From assembly GCA_900491605.1 (NCBI GenBank), contig UESW01004556.1, forward strand, positions 122,640 to 186,639: a DNA stretch of 64,000 nucleotides, read 5' to 3'. Below, one piece after another: positions 10,289 through 21,194 of the stretch (within the stretch, counting starts at the first letter, position 1; each line of letters opens with the position of its first letter). The DNA is from Calamus simplicifolius. Taxonomy: Eukaryota > Streptophyta > Magnoliopsida > Arecales > Arecaceae. The translations under genes and the position numbers were made by a program. Under the pieces are notes generated by a model, which was not told the DNA's origin, made no database searches, and saw only the letters and a program-made list of their open reading frames with translations.

Positions 10289-11131
10289 GAATGATACCAA
10301 TATTATTATTATTATTATTATTTAGGCTTTCCTTTTCTTTTCTACTTTTTCACCAACCAAAAGATTGTGATATGTGCCTATTCATGCCTTCTTTGGAAAC
10401 TCGTGGATGGATGAGAAGTTCAGGCCTTCTTTGGAGACTCGTGGATAAGAAGTCAATCTGCTGGGCAATCAATCCTTGCTTTTCCTTTTTTTTTTTTTTT
10501 AGAAAAAAAAATACAGAGTTTCTGATCAGGACTCTCCCTGTTCTCTCGCCAAAAACAACCGCAGCAACGTCTTCTATAGGCTGCGGACCCTGCGTCGGAT
10601 CAAGAAGTTGAAAAGGCTGCTGAATCGTGGCCCGCGTGAGATCAAGAAGTTGAAAAGACTCGGCTGTTCCCTAACGCCAAAGTCTTTTTTTTTTTTTTGA
10701 AAACCTGACAGGAGATCGTTGGTTGGAAAGTCAAAACTACCGAGCAATCAACCACTTGGCGGCTTCAGGTGCGAGGGAGAGAGAACTTTGAGCCCTTTGG
10801 ATCGTTTTTAGAAGGAGAGGCAGGAGAAGCTTTTTGTTGACGACTACCATGCCTTTTTCAACAGGAGGATTTCTTGGGAGGTTAGAGGAGATGCTTACTG
10901 GGAAATTTGATGCCGTCACAGCAATTGCACGTTCATGGCCCGAACGGAAGAAAAATGAGCCTTCTTGTTTGTGTGGAAAAAACTCGTCGGCTATGCATGG
11001 AAAGGAAAGACTGCTGGCTTCGGTACGTCTTCTCGTCCTCCTCGCCTTCACCGGCTTCCTTCGCCTTCGTCACCGTCAACAAAATCAAGATTTCTTTCTT
11101 GTTTCTTCGATTTTGCTTTGAATCTGATAGT
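10289..11131 (-). other. Copia-1 untranslated leader
   Basis: A long leader between primer site and gag ATG. It holds a TTA microsatellite (about 10300-10322), several poly-T/poly-A runs, and a duplicated segment of about 22 bp (CTTCTTTGGAAACTCGTGGA and a near copy) at about 10388-10447. Plus-strand ORFs here resemble no family known to me. Confidence 0.5.
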
Positions 11132-11144
11132 AGCCTAATACCAA
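11132..11144 (-). promoter_or_regulatory. Copia-1 primer binding site (degenerate)
   Basis: Minus strand TTGGTATTAGGCT, four bases inside the 5' LTR. It resembles the initiator methionine tRNA complement TGGTATCAGAGC with several changes, in keeping with the age of the element. Confidence 0.7.
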
Positions 11145-11148
11145 TTTT

Positions 11149-11403
11149 TGTTGGGATTGTTTCCAACTCAGATTATTTTGGGAAGGAAAATCAAGGGAGA
11201 AGAAGGGTTTTCTCTCAAGAATAAAATTGTTCTATTAAGTTTCATTAAGCACATCACCATATAAATATTGTTTCTTGTTTCTACGGATAGGCATAATCCT
11301 GTTATGATCTTATCCATCTAAAACTATCCTATCAAATCATAAAAGATAGGCTCATTATTTAAAAAACTAACTCTAACAAACTAACAACCATTATCTTTTA
11401 ACA
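11149..11403 (-). repeat. Copia-1 5' LTR
   Basis: 255 bp, the partner of 5960-6215, ending at the TTCGT duplication. Confidence 0.95.
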
Positions 11404-11408
11404 TTCGT

Positions 11409-12450
11409 AAGTCAATCCATTGAAAAGGGAGCAAGGCCTTATATTCCTGAGAATGAACGATCAGGCATCTTCAACTGATCAATACCAGCATAAGACTTCG
11501 AGTCATTCTTTCAGGTTTGAGGCATATGAGCTTCCAAAGCCCTCACCTCCACCAACAATAACTCAAGCTGCGCTTCCGCTTCCAAGTACTGATGTTGTGC
11601 CAGTTCCTGAGCCATCCTATCCTAGAGAAACCCACCAAGCTCCTAATCTGCCATCTGCAACTGATTCCTCAACTGCTGATTTTGGAGTTAAGCTTCGGCT
11701 TGATGGTGTTCAGAGAAAGTGGGGTAGACCTACGTATTCATCATCCTCTGCATCATCTAGCTCGAGTGGTACTCAGAAAACTACAAATAGGGTTACCCAT
11801 CTTGATGCAGGAGGATCAGCGAGCTCTCTCAATCACGAGAAAGCTTCTATGATTCTAGGAGACAGCAAACTGAAGTTTCGGCTGAAAAGCAGAAGTTAGC
11901 TGCTTCTCTCTTTGGCGCTGCAAGTGCTAAAATTGAGAAGAAACAATTGTCTGCCCACAAGACACCTAAAGGAGTCCCAGCTAACACGGAGAAAACAGCT
12001 GTAAAAAGAGCCGTTCCGTCATCTGAACCTTCTCCCAAGGAGAAGACAGTTCCTTCTTCCCCACCTCCAGATTTGATTGATTTGGGTGAACCGACTCCAG
12101 AAAGCACTCCATCTATGGATCCCTTTAAGGAGTTGGAAGGGCTTCTAGGGCCTACATCAGCCCCCTCCGCTTCTGATAACTCTTCTGCTGCTGGTGGTCT
12201 CCAAGCACGGGACCTTATGGCACTTTACACAGATCCACCACCACCAGCTGGGGTCAGCGCTGGTTCCTTAAATCCTGCATTGGCTGACGTGTATGCTGTT
12301 AATAAGGACTCACATGGAACAACAATTGTGGCAGCCATGAAGAAAGACCCAAATCTCCAAGATTCCTTACAGAAAGATGCAACGGCAAGACAGGTGGGCG
12401 TGACACCAACAGGGGATAACCCTAACCTATTCAGAGACCTGCTGGGCTAG
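11409..12450 (+). pseudogene. AP-4 complex subunit epsilon, C-terminal region (disrupted)
   Basis: This is the rest of the exon begun at 5925, ending in TAG at 12448-12450. It encodes the hinge and end of a plant AP-4 epsilon large subunit, part of the coat adaptor for trans-Golgi vesicle sorting. Recognisable parts are FRFEAYELPKPSPPP, KLRLDGVQRKWGRPTY, LAASLFGAASAKIEKK, MDPFKELEGLLGP, and the end NPNLFRDLLG. The family assignment is from memory of plant AP-4 epsilon. Two frame breaks are present: near 11450-11470 (after PENERSG) and near 11830-11845 (before the ESFYDSRRQ segment). The frame then runs open from about 11840. With the 5.4-kb insertion, two frame breaks and no trunk exons, this copy cannot make a normal protein. 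Copia-2 sits in its 3' UTR. Confidence 0.78.
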
Positions 12451-12529
12451 AGTAAGCTGCTGCTGGGGTGACTCTGTGTTGTGACAATATATAGAGCTTG
12501 AACAGAATCCAAGTTTGGATGGTATACGT
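12451..12529 (+). other. AP-4 epsilon 3' UTR, part before copia-2
   Basis: Short non-coding stretch from the TAG to the copia-2 insertion, ending TATACGT. The sequence resumes with AACGTCATG at 17677. Confidence 0.6.
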
Positions 12530-12837
12530 TGTTGTGGAAATTAGATCAATAAACAAATCAAAGCAATAAACAAACAAAGGAACACCAAAAATTTACGTGG
12601 TTCGATCATGATGATCTACATCCACGGGCAAGGCAAACAAAGTTCCATTATCAAAAGAGGAGAAGATCCTCAAAACCCTTACAGAAGTTTTCACATGTAT
12701 ATCTATATATATACTCCCCAAAAAAATACTTCCATAAATTAAAACCCTAGCGGACCGGTTTGGTCCGGGCCCAACAAGTATATCGGGTCGGGTCAAAAAA
12801 CCGGGCCCGATATATAAAATTCAAGACATATTTAACA
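12530..12837 (-). repeat. Copia-2 3' LTR
   Basis: 308 bp, TGTTGTGG...TTTAACA on the plus strand. The purine tract AAGGTGGAGATT on the minus strand sits beside it (12838-12850). Contains a TATATATATA motif (about 12703-12714). Confidence 0.95.
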
Positions 12838-13016
12838 AATCTCCACCTTGGCTTAATTTAACAAACTAGAAGTTGAACATATTCTCCCAGCATCCCTAAG
12901 CCTACGTGAGCTAACTCGGTGTAGGAAACAAGGGATGCAACGAAAAAACATATCCACTTCAAAACAAAAATAGAACTTTCATTCACCTCGCCACCAAGCC
13001 CCAGAAGGAGCAAACC

Positions 13017-15065
13017 TTAAACAAGCATGCCAATCAAGTCCAAGCAATGCTTAAACTTGTTGGTGGGAACTATCTTGGTCAGCATATCAGCAGCATGGTC
13101 TTCCTTGCCTTCTACATAATAGCCCTCAGGCTGGGCCATATAAATAGTCTCCTCAAGCTCACCATGCAAAAAAGCTATCTTCACATCGAGTTGCTCAAGC
13201 TCTAAGTCAAATTGAGCAACTATAGCCAGCAACACACGAATAGAAGTGTGTTTCACAACAGGAGAGAACACTTCATCATAATCAATTCCCTCCCTCTGAT
13301 TGTAACCTTTAGCTACAAGTCTTGCCTTGCATCTACTAATTTCAACGTCTGGAATACCTTCCTTTTTCTTAAAGACCCATTTATACCCAATGGCTCTTTT
13401 TTCTTTAGGCAATGGCACCAAGTCCCAAGTCTGGTTCTTGTGAAGTGATTCCAGTTCTTCAGCCATAGCAACAGTCCACTTTTCTGATTCCGAACAAGTA
13501 ACAGCTTCAGTATAGGTAGATGGTTCCTGAATACCCATATCTTCTGCTGTCGTAAGGGCATAAGCCACAAGATCAAAAAACCCATATTTTTGAGGGGCTC
13601 GAATCTCCCTCCTTTCTCTGCCAGTAGCAATAGAGTATGGCTGCTCCACCTCATCTAGAGCTTTCTCATCTGAACTAGAATCAATAGTAACAATTTGCTC
13701 GCTCAAACCATTTTGAGAGCCCTTTTTTCGAAGTTCAACCTGAACCTCCACCTCATTTGTATCACTCTCATGGTTTCCTGCAGACTCATCAACAACATTC
13801 CTTTGATCTAGCATAGACTTTTCATTAAAAGTAACATCCCTACTAATAATGAATTTAGGTGAATTAGGTTCTATGCACCACAGACGATAACCCTTCACGC
13901 CATCAGCATAACCAACAAAGATACACTTCTTTGCTCTAGGTTCAAGTTTACCATCCTTAACATGATAGTAAGCAGGGCATCCAAAAACCTTTAGATTTGA
14001 ATAATCATAAGGCTTACCTGACCACATCTCAAAAGGAGTCTTGCATTCAATTGCTGTTGAAGGAGAACGATTAACCAGATAGCAAGACGTGTTAACTGCT
14101 TCAGCCCAAAAAGCCTTTTTCATGCCAGCATTAGAGAGCATGCATCTTGCCCTCTCCAATAAGGTTCTGTTCATCCTTTCTGCCACTCCATTTTGCTGTG
14201 GAGTGTACCTGACTGTACGGTGTCGAACGATACCTGCATCTGCACAGAATTCGTTAAAATCACCACCACAAAACTCAAGACCGTTATCGGTCCTCAGACG
14301 TTTGATCTTCTTCCCTGTCTGATTCTCAACAAGGGCTTTCCACTTCTTGAAGGTTTCAAACACTTCACTTTTTCTTTTCAGAAAATAAACCCAAACTTTT
14401 CTGGAATAATCGTCAATAAATGTCACAAAGTAAAGAGCACCACCCTTAGATGGAACCTGTGCCGATCCCCATAAATCAGAATGTATGTAGTCGAGTGTAC
14501 CCTTCGTTGAATGTGTGCCTGTACAAAAACTGACCTTGCACTGCTTGCCAAGAACACAGTGCTCACAGAAATCTAGTGAGGATGTCTGCTCACCACATAG
14601 TAAACCACGTTTACTCAAAACTGTCATGCCACGCTCACTCATATGACCCAAGCGCATATGCCACAATTTTGTTCTATCATCAGCAGAAACAGAATTTGCT
14701 GTGCCAATCGAAGAACCCATAACTGTGCTACCCTGTAGATGATACAAGTGATTCATCTTGTTTCCTCTCATCACAACTAGATTGCCTTTGGTGACTTTTA
14801 GAGCTCCACCTCCACCTGAGTACATACACCCAATGGAATCCAAACAGCTCAAAGAAATAAGGTTTCTTTTTAAGTCTGGTATGTGCCTAACTTCAGTCAA
14901 AGTTCTCACAACTTTGTCATGGCACTTAATCTGAATAGTACCAATTCCCACAATTTTACATACTGCATCATTTTCCATAAAAACTGATTCACCATTCAAT
15001 GGTTCGTATGTGGTGAACCATTCCCTATTTGGGCACATGTGATATGATGCTCCTGTATCCATTAT
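13017..15065 (-). pseudogene. Copia-2 pol: protease, integrase, truncated reverse transcriptase
   Basis: A 681-codon open frame. Protease active site MDTGASYHMCP at the start; GAG-pre-integrase zinc region (WHMRLGHMSERGM..CEHCVLGKQ); integrase core with HSDLWGSAQV, RTDNGLEFCGG and NGVAERMNRTLLE; then the start of reverse transcriptase (WVFKKKEGI, ARLVAKGYNQREGIDYDEVF, QLDVKIAFLHGELEE). At GYYVEGKEDH the frame jumps to AADMLTKIVPTNKFKHCLDLIGML, the last residues of RNase H. The YVDD motif and nearly all of RNase H are gone in a frame-keeping deletion, so no DNA synthesis is possible from this copy. Confidence 0.93.
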
Positions 15066-15935
15066 CTAAACATCGTTTGAAAGACTAACAACAGAGCATG
15101 TCGTAAGAACTCTGTCTGACACACTAGACTCATCTTTCTCAGCAACATTCGCCGCATCTTGACGTTGACTACGTTGCTTATCCTTTCTCTTGAGCACAGG
15201 ACAATCTGACTTGTAATGTCCTTTCTTGTGACAATAGTAGCACTCAATGTTCGTCGTATCTCCAGGTGGCCTAGATTTTGAACGACCAACAGATTTCTTT
15301 CTAAAAGCTTTGTCCTTCTTCTTGGCCCTACCTCTCACGAATAAACCATCTGCCCTGTCTCCACTAGTATTTCCTTTCAATTTTGATCTCAATTCTGCAG
15401 AATTCAAGGATGCTTTAACATCCTCTAGAGTTATGGATTCACGTCCATAAAGCATCGAGTTCACAAAATTTTCGTATGAGGCAGGCAATGAGCATAACAC
15501 AATCAAAGCTTGATCTTCATCCTCGAGTTTAATATCTAGATTTTTCATATCCATAACAATCTTATTAAACTCATTCAAGTGTTCCATAATAGGCGTACCT
15601 TCTCGCATCTTTAGGGTATAAAGACGCTGCTTCAAATAAAGTCTCGATGTTAAAGATTTCTTCATGTAGAGACTTTCCAGTTTCTTTCACAGACCGGCAG
15701 CTGTTTCCTCATCTGCAACTTCTCGCAAAACATTGTCTTCTAGAGACAACTGGATCGCACTATGCGCCTTCTCATCCATCTCCTCAATCTCAGCCGTGGT
15801 CATGTCATCTGTATAATTATTATCCAGTGCCCTAACAGAACCCTCTCGCTTCAATAAAGCCTTCATCTTTATTCTCCATAATCCAAAGTTGTTCTGTCCA
15901 TCAAAAGGTGCAATCTGAAACTTCAAAGATGACAT
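15066..15935 (-). pseudogene. Copia-2 gag
   Basis: The ATG is at 15933-15935 (MSSLKFQIAPFDGQNNFGLW). The protein follows the Tnt1-like gag pattern: a DUF4219-like start, UBN2 region (LKQRLYTLKMREG, HLNEFNKIVMDM, LPASYENFVNSML) and a zinc knuckle CYYCHKKGHYKSDC. One stop, TGA at 15687-15689, sits where relatives have a Trp (AAGL-stop-KKLESLY), a TGG to TGA change. A second stop, TAG at 15066-15068, separates this frame from pol and also probably replaces a Trp. Confidence 0.88.
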
Positions 15936-17353
15936 CCCAAAAATTTCAAAGAAAGAAACGATCTTTCTGTTTAGATTGAAGAAGAAGAAGAGATCCTGGG
16001 AACAGCTTCACAGACGGAACAGCTTCACGGACGGAACAGAGGAGGCTGAAATCCGGTGACTGGGAGCAAGTTTGATTTGGTCTCGGCAAGATCCAGCAGT
16101 AGTGGATCCAGCAGAGATCCGATAGCAGCAAGATCCAGCAGCAAGGAACAACCGCGTCTCAAGAAAAGATCACACGGACAAATTAACCGCACGTTAGCGG
16201 CAGCAAACAATCTGAACCGCACGTTAGACGGAACAGAGGAGCAAATTAACCGCACTTAATCTGAACCGCATGTTAGACGGAACAGAGGAGCAGCTCTGCG
16301 GCAGAGTGGTGGCGCCTCGCTCCCAGCGGCAGGGCTTCGCCCGATCCTTTGGGGTTCCTGAGAGGGGCGGAGAGGAATAAGGAAGGATTCAAACCAGATG
16401 AATGGGGTTCCACAGCCGTCGCCCAGATCTGGTTCTGCTCTCCACGAAGAGACAGCAAAAGACAATACGAACTCCTGACCCAGGGAGTATGACGGAAATC
16501 CAAAACTCCACGCTCGATTGATTCGAATCCAAGAACCGGTGCGGAACAAAAGAGGTCAGGGATTCTTCTCGTGGGGAAGTTCTTCAATTCACGGCCCCTC
16601 GCGCTGCCAGTTTGTTGCGTTGGAGCCGTTGGAAGAAACAGAGGAGGCGAGCAGGACTCATAGAGATTCCGTTCCAGAGAGAAGCCCGAAGCTGAGACAG
16701 GGGAGGCGAGATGAACCCGTCGTCGGGCGAAGGGAGGCACGATGACGATCCAAATCTCTGGTCCTGGTCTCCTTCGAGGGCTATGATGGGAGAGAGGCAG
16801 ATCGTGCCGCGGCTCTTCCTGCTCTTGATCGCTTCCTTCGTGCTCCAGATTTGGGCGTCAGATCCTCTCTGGTGCGGTGGAGATTTTGTCGCGCTTCTCC
16901 CGTTCTTATCCGCCGCCCGCTGCTCCCCTGCTATCGTCCTCCTCCGCTGCGGCGCGCGAGATCCACTCTTAGCCTACGCCACTCTTCTCCCGTGGAGATT
17001 GAGTGGAGCCTATGGCAAACGATGCAAGCAGAGATCCGAGTCTCGCTTCTGAACTCTTAGATGACCATCAACAAACCCAGAGACCGAGTAGGCAATGGCT
17101 TTTTACAAGGAAGCAGATAAAATTCCAGGATGGTTCAATAACTCCACAACGAACTCTCGCAAACTATGGGGGAGGGAAACGAGCGGTCGTACAAATGACT
17201 CGGCGGAGCTCTACCAATCCAACACGGCTCGTCCAAGCCGTCGCCGCACCACAGCCAGCGGAAGAAGAAAACAGGGGAGGATACCAAGACGAAAAAAAAA
17301 AATTAGGGTTAGGTTTTTCACCCCTTTTTTTCAACAAAATTTTTCAAACCAAA
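15936..17353 (-). other. Copia-2 long leader of unknown origin
   Basis: 1.4 kb between primer site and gag, more GC-rich than the rest of the element, with many short ORFs on both strands and short direct repeats (GACGGAACAGAGGAG type, about 16030-16290). A plus-strand ORF at 16711-17052 has a hydrophobic stretch (LFLLLIASFVLQIW), but no family is recognised. A captured host 5' region is possible but unproven. Confidence 0.5.
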
Positions 17354-17365
17354 GCTCTGATACCA
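17354..17365 (-). promoter_or_regulatory. Copia-2 primer binding site
   Basis: Minus strand TGGTATCAGAGC, a perfect complement of the initiator methionine tRNA 3' end, three bases inside the 5' LTR. Confidence 0.93.
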
Positions 17366-17368
17366 GTT

Positions 17369-17676
17369 TGTTACGGAAATTAGATCAATAAACAAATCAA
17401 AGCAATAAACAAACAAAGGAACACCAAGAATTTACGTGGTTCGATCATGATGATCTACATCCACGGGCAAGGCAAACAAAGTTCCATTATCAAAAGAGGA
17501 GAAGATCCTCAAAACCCTTACAGAAGTTTTCACATGTATATCTATATATATACTCCCCAAAAAAATACTTCCATAAATTAAAACCCTAGCGGACCGGTTT
17601 GGTCCGGGCCCAACAAGTATATCGGGTCGGATCAAAAAACCGGGCCCGATATATAAAATTCAAGACATATTTAACA
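17369..17676 (-). repeat. Copia-2 5' LTR
   Basis: 308 bp, the partner of 12530-12837 with four differences (two adjacent near the edge, one A/G, one G/A). Confidence 0.95.
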
Positions 17677-18857
17677 AACGTCATGACTATATATGCTGGA
17701 TTTGATTATTTGATTCATACAGACGGAAGCAGTTTCCACCTCTTGGTAGAGAACAATGCATGGTTGAAATTTGTAGAGACGTCATGGGTACTGTTGGTGG
17801 GGTAGTCTTAAAAAAAAAAAAAAAATTTATGGGACCATGTTAATATTCGGTGATCAAGATGTAGCTGCAGCCGGTGTAGGCAAAATGTTTATGTAGTAAA
17901 GAAGGGGGGGCGATCACGCGCTTGGAGGAGGAATGCCGCTGATGAATGCGATGGCTAGATTCGTTTCGAGTGCTAGAAGAACTGTATTTTTCCTCCACCT
18001 GGTTGAAATAAATTTTACGCCACTTAGGAACATTTTCAAATAAACCATGAGGCTCTTTTTAGTCATTTTCTCCTTACCCAGCTGTAATTTTCTGTCGTTG
18101 AGCTTTGGATTAAACCCAAGGATGAATATGGTGGAATTTCTGCACAGGTTTCTGAAACGCTTCCGATGTTACCGTGCATGGATATGGGGACGTGTAAGGA
18201 AACATGCTACAGTTTTTGTGAGTTAAGCATCAGTCCTTTATTTTATAAGAGTTAATTTATATTTTAATAAATTGCTGATAACTCGACAATCTTTATATCC
18301 AATAGCGTGTGTTAGTTCAGTTAAGCTTATTTATCATTTTCTAAAACAGAGAGAGAGAGAAAAAAAAGGTTGTTGGATGTAGGGTTATTGAGTTATCAGC
18401 GATCGGGATGCGTCCTTTACCTTGTTTAAGTGGTAAATATTTAAGTGGTAAATAAGTAGTGGGTATGGACCTGAGTTTATGGCTCAAAACTTCTGGAATT
18501 ACTCGCTGTTTCCGTGTCCTTTTCCCTATGGATGCAAAATGGTACAGTAGGCCTTTAGAGTTTTGGTGGCCCGTGAATTTTGACTCCTACAATTTTGAAT
18601 TAGCATTTCATAAGATCTTTAAACATATAATTTGATAAAATCAAAACATCATCATCGAATTATGATAAGCTTTTCATTGCTTAATGATGTGAAAAACAGT
18701 TGAATTTTGCTAGGGGTTGTAAAATTTTGTTGAGACTCAAAGGCATTTTTTTCATTGAGCCTCTTCGCAAAACTGTAGGTTTATGGCTAAAGGTTTTGAC
18801 TACATTAGAATTTCAACAAGGACTATTAGTGCTACGAGATCATTATCTATCCATTAC
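17677..18857 (+). other. Flank downstream of copia-2 (AP-4 epsilon 3' UTR and intergenic DNA)
   Basis: Continues the sequence cut by copia-2. It contains a poly-A run (17811-17825) and a short GA run (18350-18367). No gene is supported; the 102-codon ORF at 18700 runs into the CACTA end and is not convincing. Confidence 0.5.
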
Positions 18858-18879
18858 CTATACTACAAGAAAAATGACT

Positions 18880-19785
18880 TTTGCCTACTATTTTTGCACC
18901 TACGACTTTAAAATCGTAAGCAAAAGATATCTTTCCCTAATATTTTTTAAAAATCGTAGGCAAAGATTCCATAGTAAAAAGGTTAGACATTTCCCTACAA
19001 TTTTTTAAAAATCATAGGGAAAGACTTTTTCTTGATCAACAAATTTTTGGGGGCAAAATCAGCCGCCAATAATTTTCTGAAAAAGTCTTTCCCTATGAGT
19101 TTCATGAAAATCATAGGGAAAGACCATAGACCTTTCCATAAAATTCGTAGGGAAAACCCTTTCCCTACGATTTTCAAAAAATTGTACGGAAAGGTTTAAA
19201 CTTTTTCTTGATCAATAAATTTTTGGAGACAAAATTACCTACCAAATATTTTTTTGAAAAAGTCTTTCCCTACAAAAATCGTAAAGAAGGCCGTAGACCT
19301 TTCCCTATGATTTTGACTCAAAATCGTAGGGAAAACCCTTTCCCTACGATTTTCATAAAAGTCATAGGGAAAGGCTTTAGAGCCTTTCCTATAATTTTTT
19401 TTTTATTTTAAACTTTTCATAAAAATCATAGGGAAAAGTCCATAGCCTTTTCCTATGATATTCATGAAAATCATAGTAAAAGGCTCTAGACATTTCCCTT
19501 GTATTGTTCTAAACCTTTTCCTACGATTTTTGTGTTTGTTCTAAACCTTTCCCTATGATTTTCACAAAAATCGTAGGAAAAGTCCATAGCCTTTTCCTAT
19601 GATATTCATGAAAATCGTAGGGAAATGTCCTAAACCTTTTCCTATTATTGTTCTAAACCTTTCCCTACAATTTTCATGAATATCGTAGGAAAAGGCTTTA
19701 TAAAAATTATAGGAAAAGGCTCTAGACCTTTCTTTCTAATATTTTTTTTTCTTTTAAACCTTTCCCCACAAAAATCGTAAGGAAA
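18880..19785. repeat. CACTA-1 left subterminal repeats
   Basis: Dozens of direct and inverted copies of CCTACGATTTT(C/T)ATGA and its complement (TCATAGGGAAAGG), spaced roughly 20-40 bp. In CACTA elements such motifs are the binding sites of the TnpA protein (family knowledge). Confidence 0.85.
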
Positions 19786-19975
19786 GCCTTTGTGCACCGG
19801 ACTCCAGTGCACAAAGCGCGCACAGGGCACGCGCATTGGCTGTGCGCATGTGCAAGCATGCATGTGGGGCGCACCGTGGCCCAATGGGCCATGGCATGCA
19901 CACTCGCACAGGCGCATGGCCAATGGTCGCGCCCGATGCGCGTTTTGTGCATCGGAGTCCGGTGGACAGATTTTT
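19785..19975. repeat. GC-rich segment ending in matching inverted copies, inside CACTA-1
   Basis: A sharp GC-rich island in AT-rich DNA, rich in TGTGCGCATG, GGGCGCACC and GCGCATGGCC. It starts with a TTTGTGCACCGGACTCCAGTG type motif and ends with an inverted version of it. A related segment lies at 20935-21035 beyond the MITE. Confidence 0.6.
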
Positions 19976-20168
19976 TACTACTAGAAAAGTGTGATTTATC
20001 GAGGGATTTTATCGAGAAAAAAAATTCCACATAATTTCGAGGGATTTTTCAAAAAAAATATAAACTATAAAATTTTTTGATAAAAAATATTTTGCAAGGG
20101 ATTTTTAGAGGGATCTTTTTAACATAAATGGGTTCTTTGTAAAAAAATTTCAATAATTTTTAAAAATA

Positions 20169-20812
20169 GGCTAAACTATAGAATTAACCCCTATATTTAG
20201 GGGGTTATATCACTTTAGTCCTTAAACTTTAAAAATTTATAAAAATAATCCTGAACTTTCTGTTTTGTATCATTTTGATCCCTACCGTTAACTAGAGGAG
20301 ACGTCGTTCATTTTTATCCTATGTGGCAGCATACATAGTAGCACACGTGGCATCCAAATGGTAAAAATAAATTTAAAATCCATAATTAACCCATTAATCC
20401 ATTATTTAACCATTATTTAATAATTTAAAAAAAATATTAAAAAAATAAAAATAATCTCTCCCGCCCTGATTTGTCCTAACTTATGAGTGCTCACATACCC
20501 GTTGCACTCCCCCCTAAGGCAATTCAGGATGGAAGGAAATTATTTTTATTATTTTTATATTTTTTAAATTATTAAATAATTGTTTAACTGGTTAGTTATG
20601 GATTTTATGTTTATTTTTGTCATTTGGATGCCACGTGTGCCATTACAAATGCTACCATATCGGATAAAAATAAATGGCGTCTTCTCTATTCAACGGTAGG
20701 GATCAAAGTGATACAAAACAGAAAGTTTAGGATTATTTTTACAACTTTTTAAAGTTCAAGGACCAAAGTGATACAACCCCTTAAGTACATTGGTTAATTC
20801 TATAGTTTAGCC
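20169..20812. mobile_element. Mutator-type MITE with long inverted ends
   Basis: Starts GGCTAAACTATAGAATTAAC and ends with its inverse. The inverted arms are about 200 bp or more. The flanking sequence TTAAAAATA is duplicated exactly (20160-20168 and 20813-20821). A 9-bp duplication and long arms are typical of Mutator-like elements. No ORF: a non-autonomous element inside CACTA-1. Confidence 0.9.
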
Positions 20813-20934
20813 TTAAAAATATTATTATAAAATCCTTAGAACTGATTGTTGCTGTTTGATTTTGCATTCATCCTTCCTCCATGGATCCATGGATTTATCC
20901 ATGTATGTTTACTAAAAATAATACAATAGGACGG

Positions 20935-21035
20935 CAGCAACTCCCAATGTGCCGTGGCACGTGCGCTCGCATGGGCGCATGGCAATGGCCGTGCCTGGTG
21001 CATGCTTTGTGCATCAGAGTCTGTTGCACAAAGAC
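20935..21035. repeat. Second GC-rich segment related to 19785-19975
   Basis: Shares GCATGGGCGCATGGCAATGG-like sequence and a TTTGTGCATCAGAGTC end with the first island. Possibly one original unit copied within CACTA-1. Confidence 0.55.
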
Positions 21036-21194
21036 TTTTTCTTACCCCCTGATGGTCCTTTTTGATTCTTCACAGCTTCCCTCATTTTGCCTCCCTTCAT
21101 CCGTGAGCTCCCAATCTAGAGCTTACCTGATCCTTCCCTAGTAAAGGACTTAGGCTAGGGCCTCGCTAAAACCACAATGCCGAAAAGCCCCTAA

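Larger units (their letters stand above)
5960..11403 (-). mobile_element. Copia-1: complete Ty1/copia retrotransposon, decayed
   Basis: A full-length element of 5444 bp with two LTRs of about 255 bp (5960-6215 and 11149-11403), flanked by a perfect 5-bp duplication TTCGT (5955-5959 and 11404-11408). On the minus strand the order is LTR, primer site, leader, gag, protease, integrase, reverse transcriptase, RNase H, purine tract, LTR: the copia order. The LTRs differ at about 11 bases plus one indel, and the coding region has several frame breaks, so it is old and inactive. It lies in an exon of the AP-4 epsilon remnant. Confidence 0.95.
12530..17676 (-). mobile_element. Copia-2: young Ty1/copia element with an internal pol deletion
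   Basis: 5147 bp with two 308-bp LTRs that differ at only 4 positions (about 98.7% identity), so a recent insertion. Flanks are TACGT (12525-12529) and AACGT (17677-17681), a 5-bp duplication with one mismatch. Minus-strand order is LTR, primer site, 1.4-kb leader, gag, protease, integrase, start of reverse transcriptase, then a jump to the end of RNase H. Apart from two tryptophan-to-stop changes the frame is open, but most of reverse transcriptase and RNase H is deleted, so it is non-autonomous. Confidence 0.95.

Noticed and set aside
10291..11224. Plus-strand ORFs of about 100 codons in the copia-1 leader and LTR
   Set aside because: No family, opposite strand to the element, and rich in low-complexity sequence.
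16711..17052. Plus-strand ORF with a hydrophobic stretch in the copia-2 leader
   Set aside because: No homologous family recognised and no splice or promoter context; kept only as a note.
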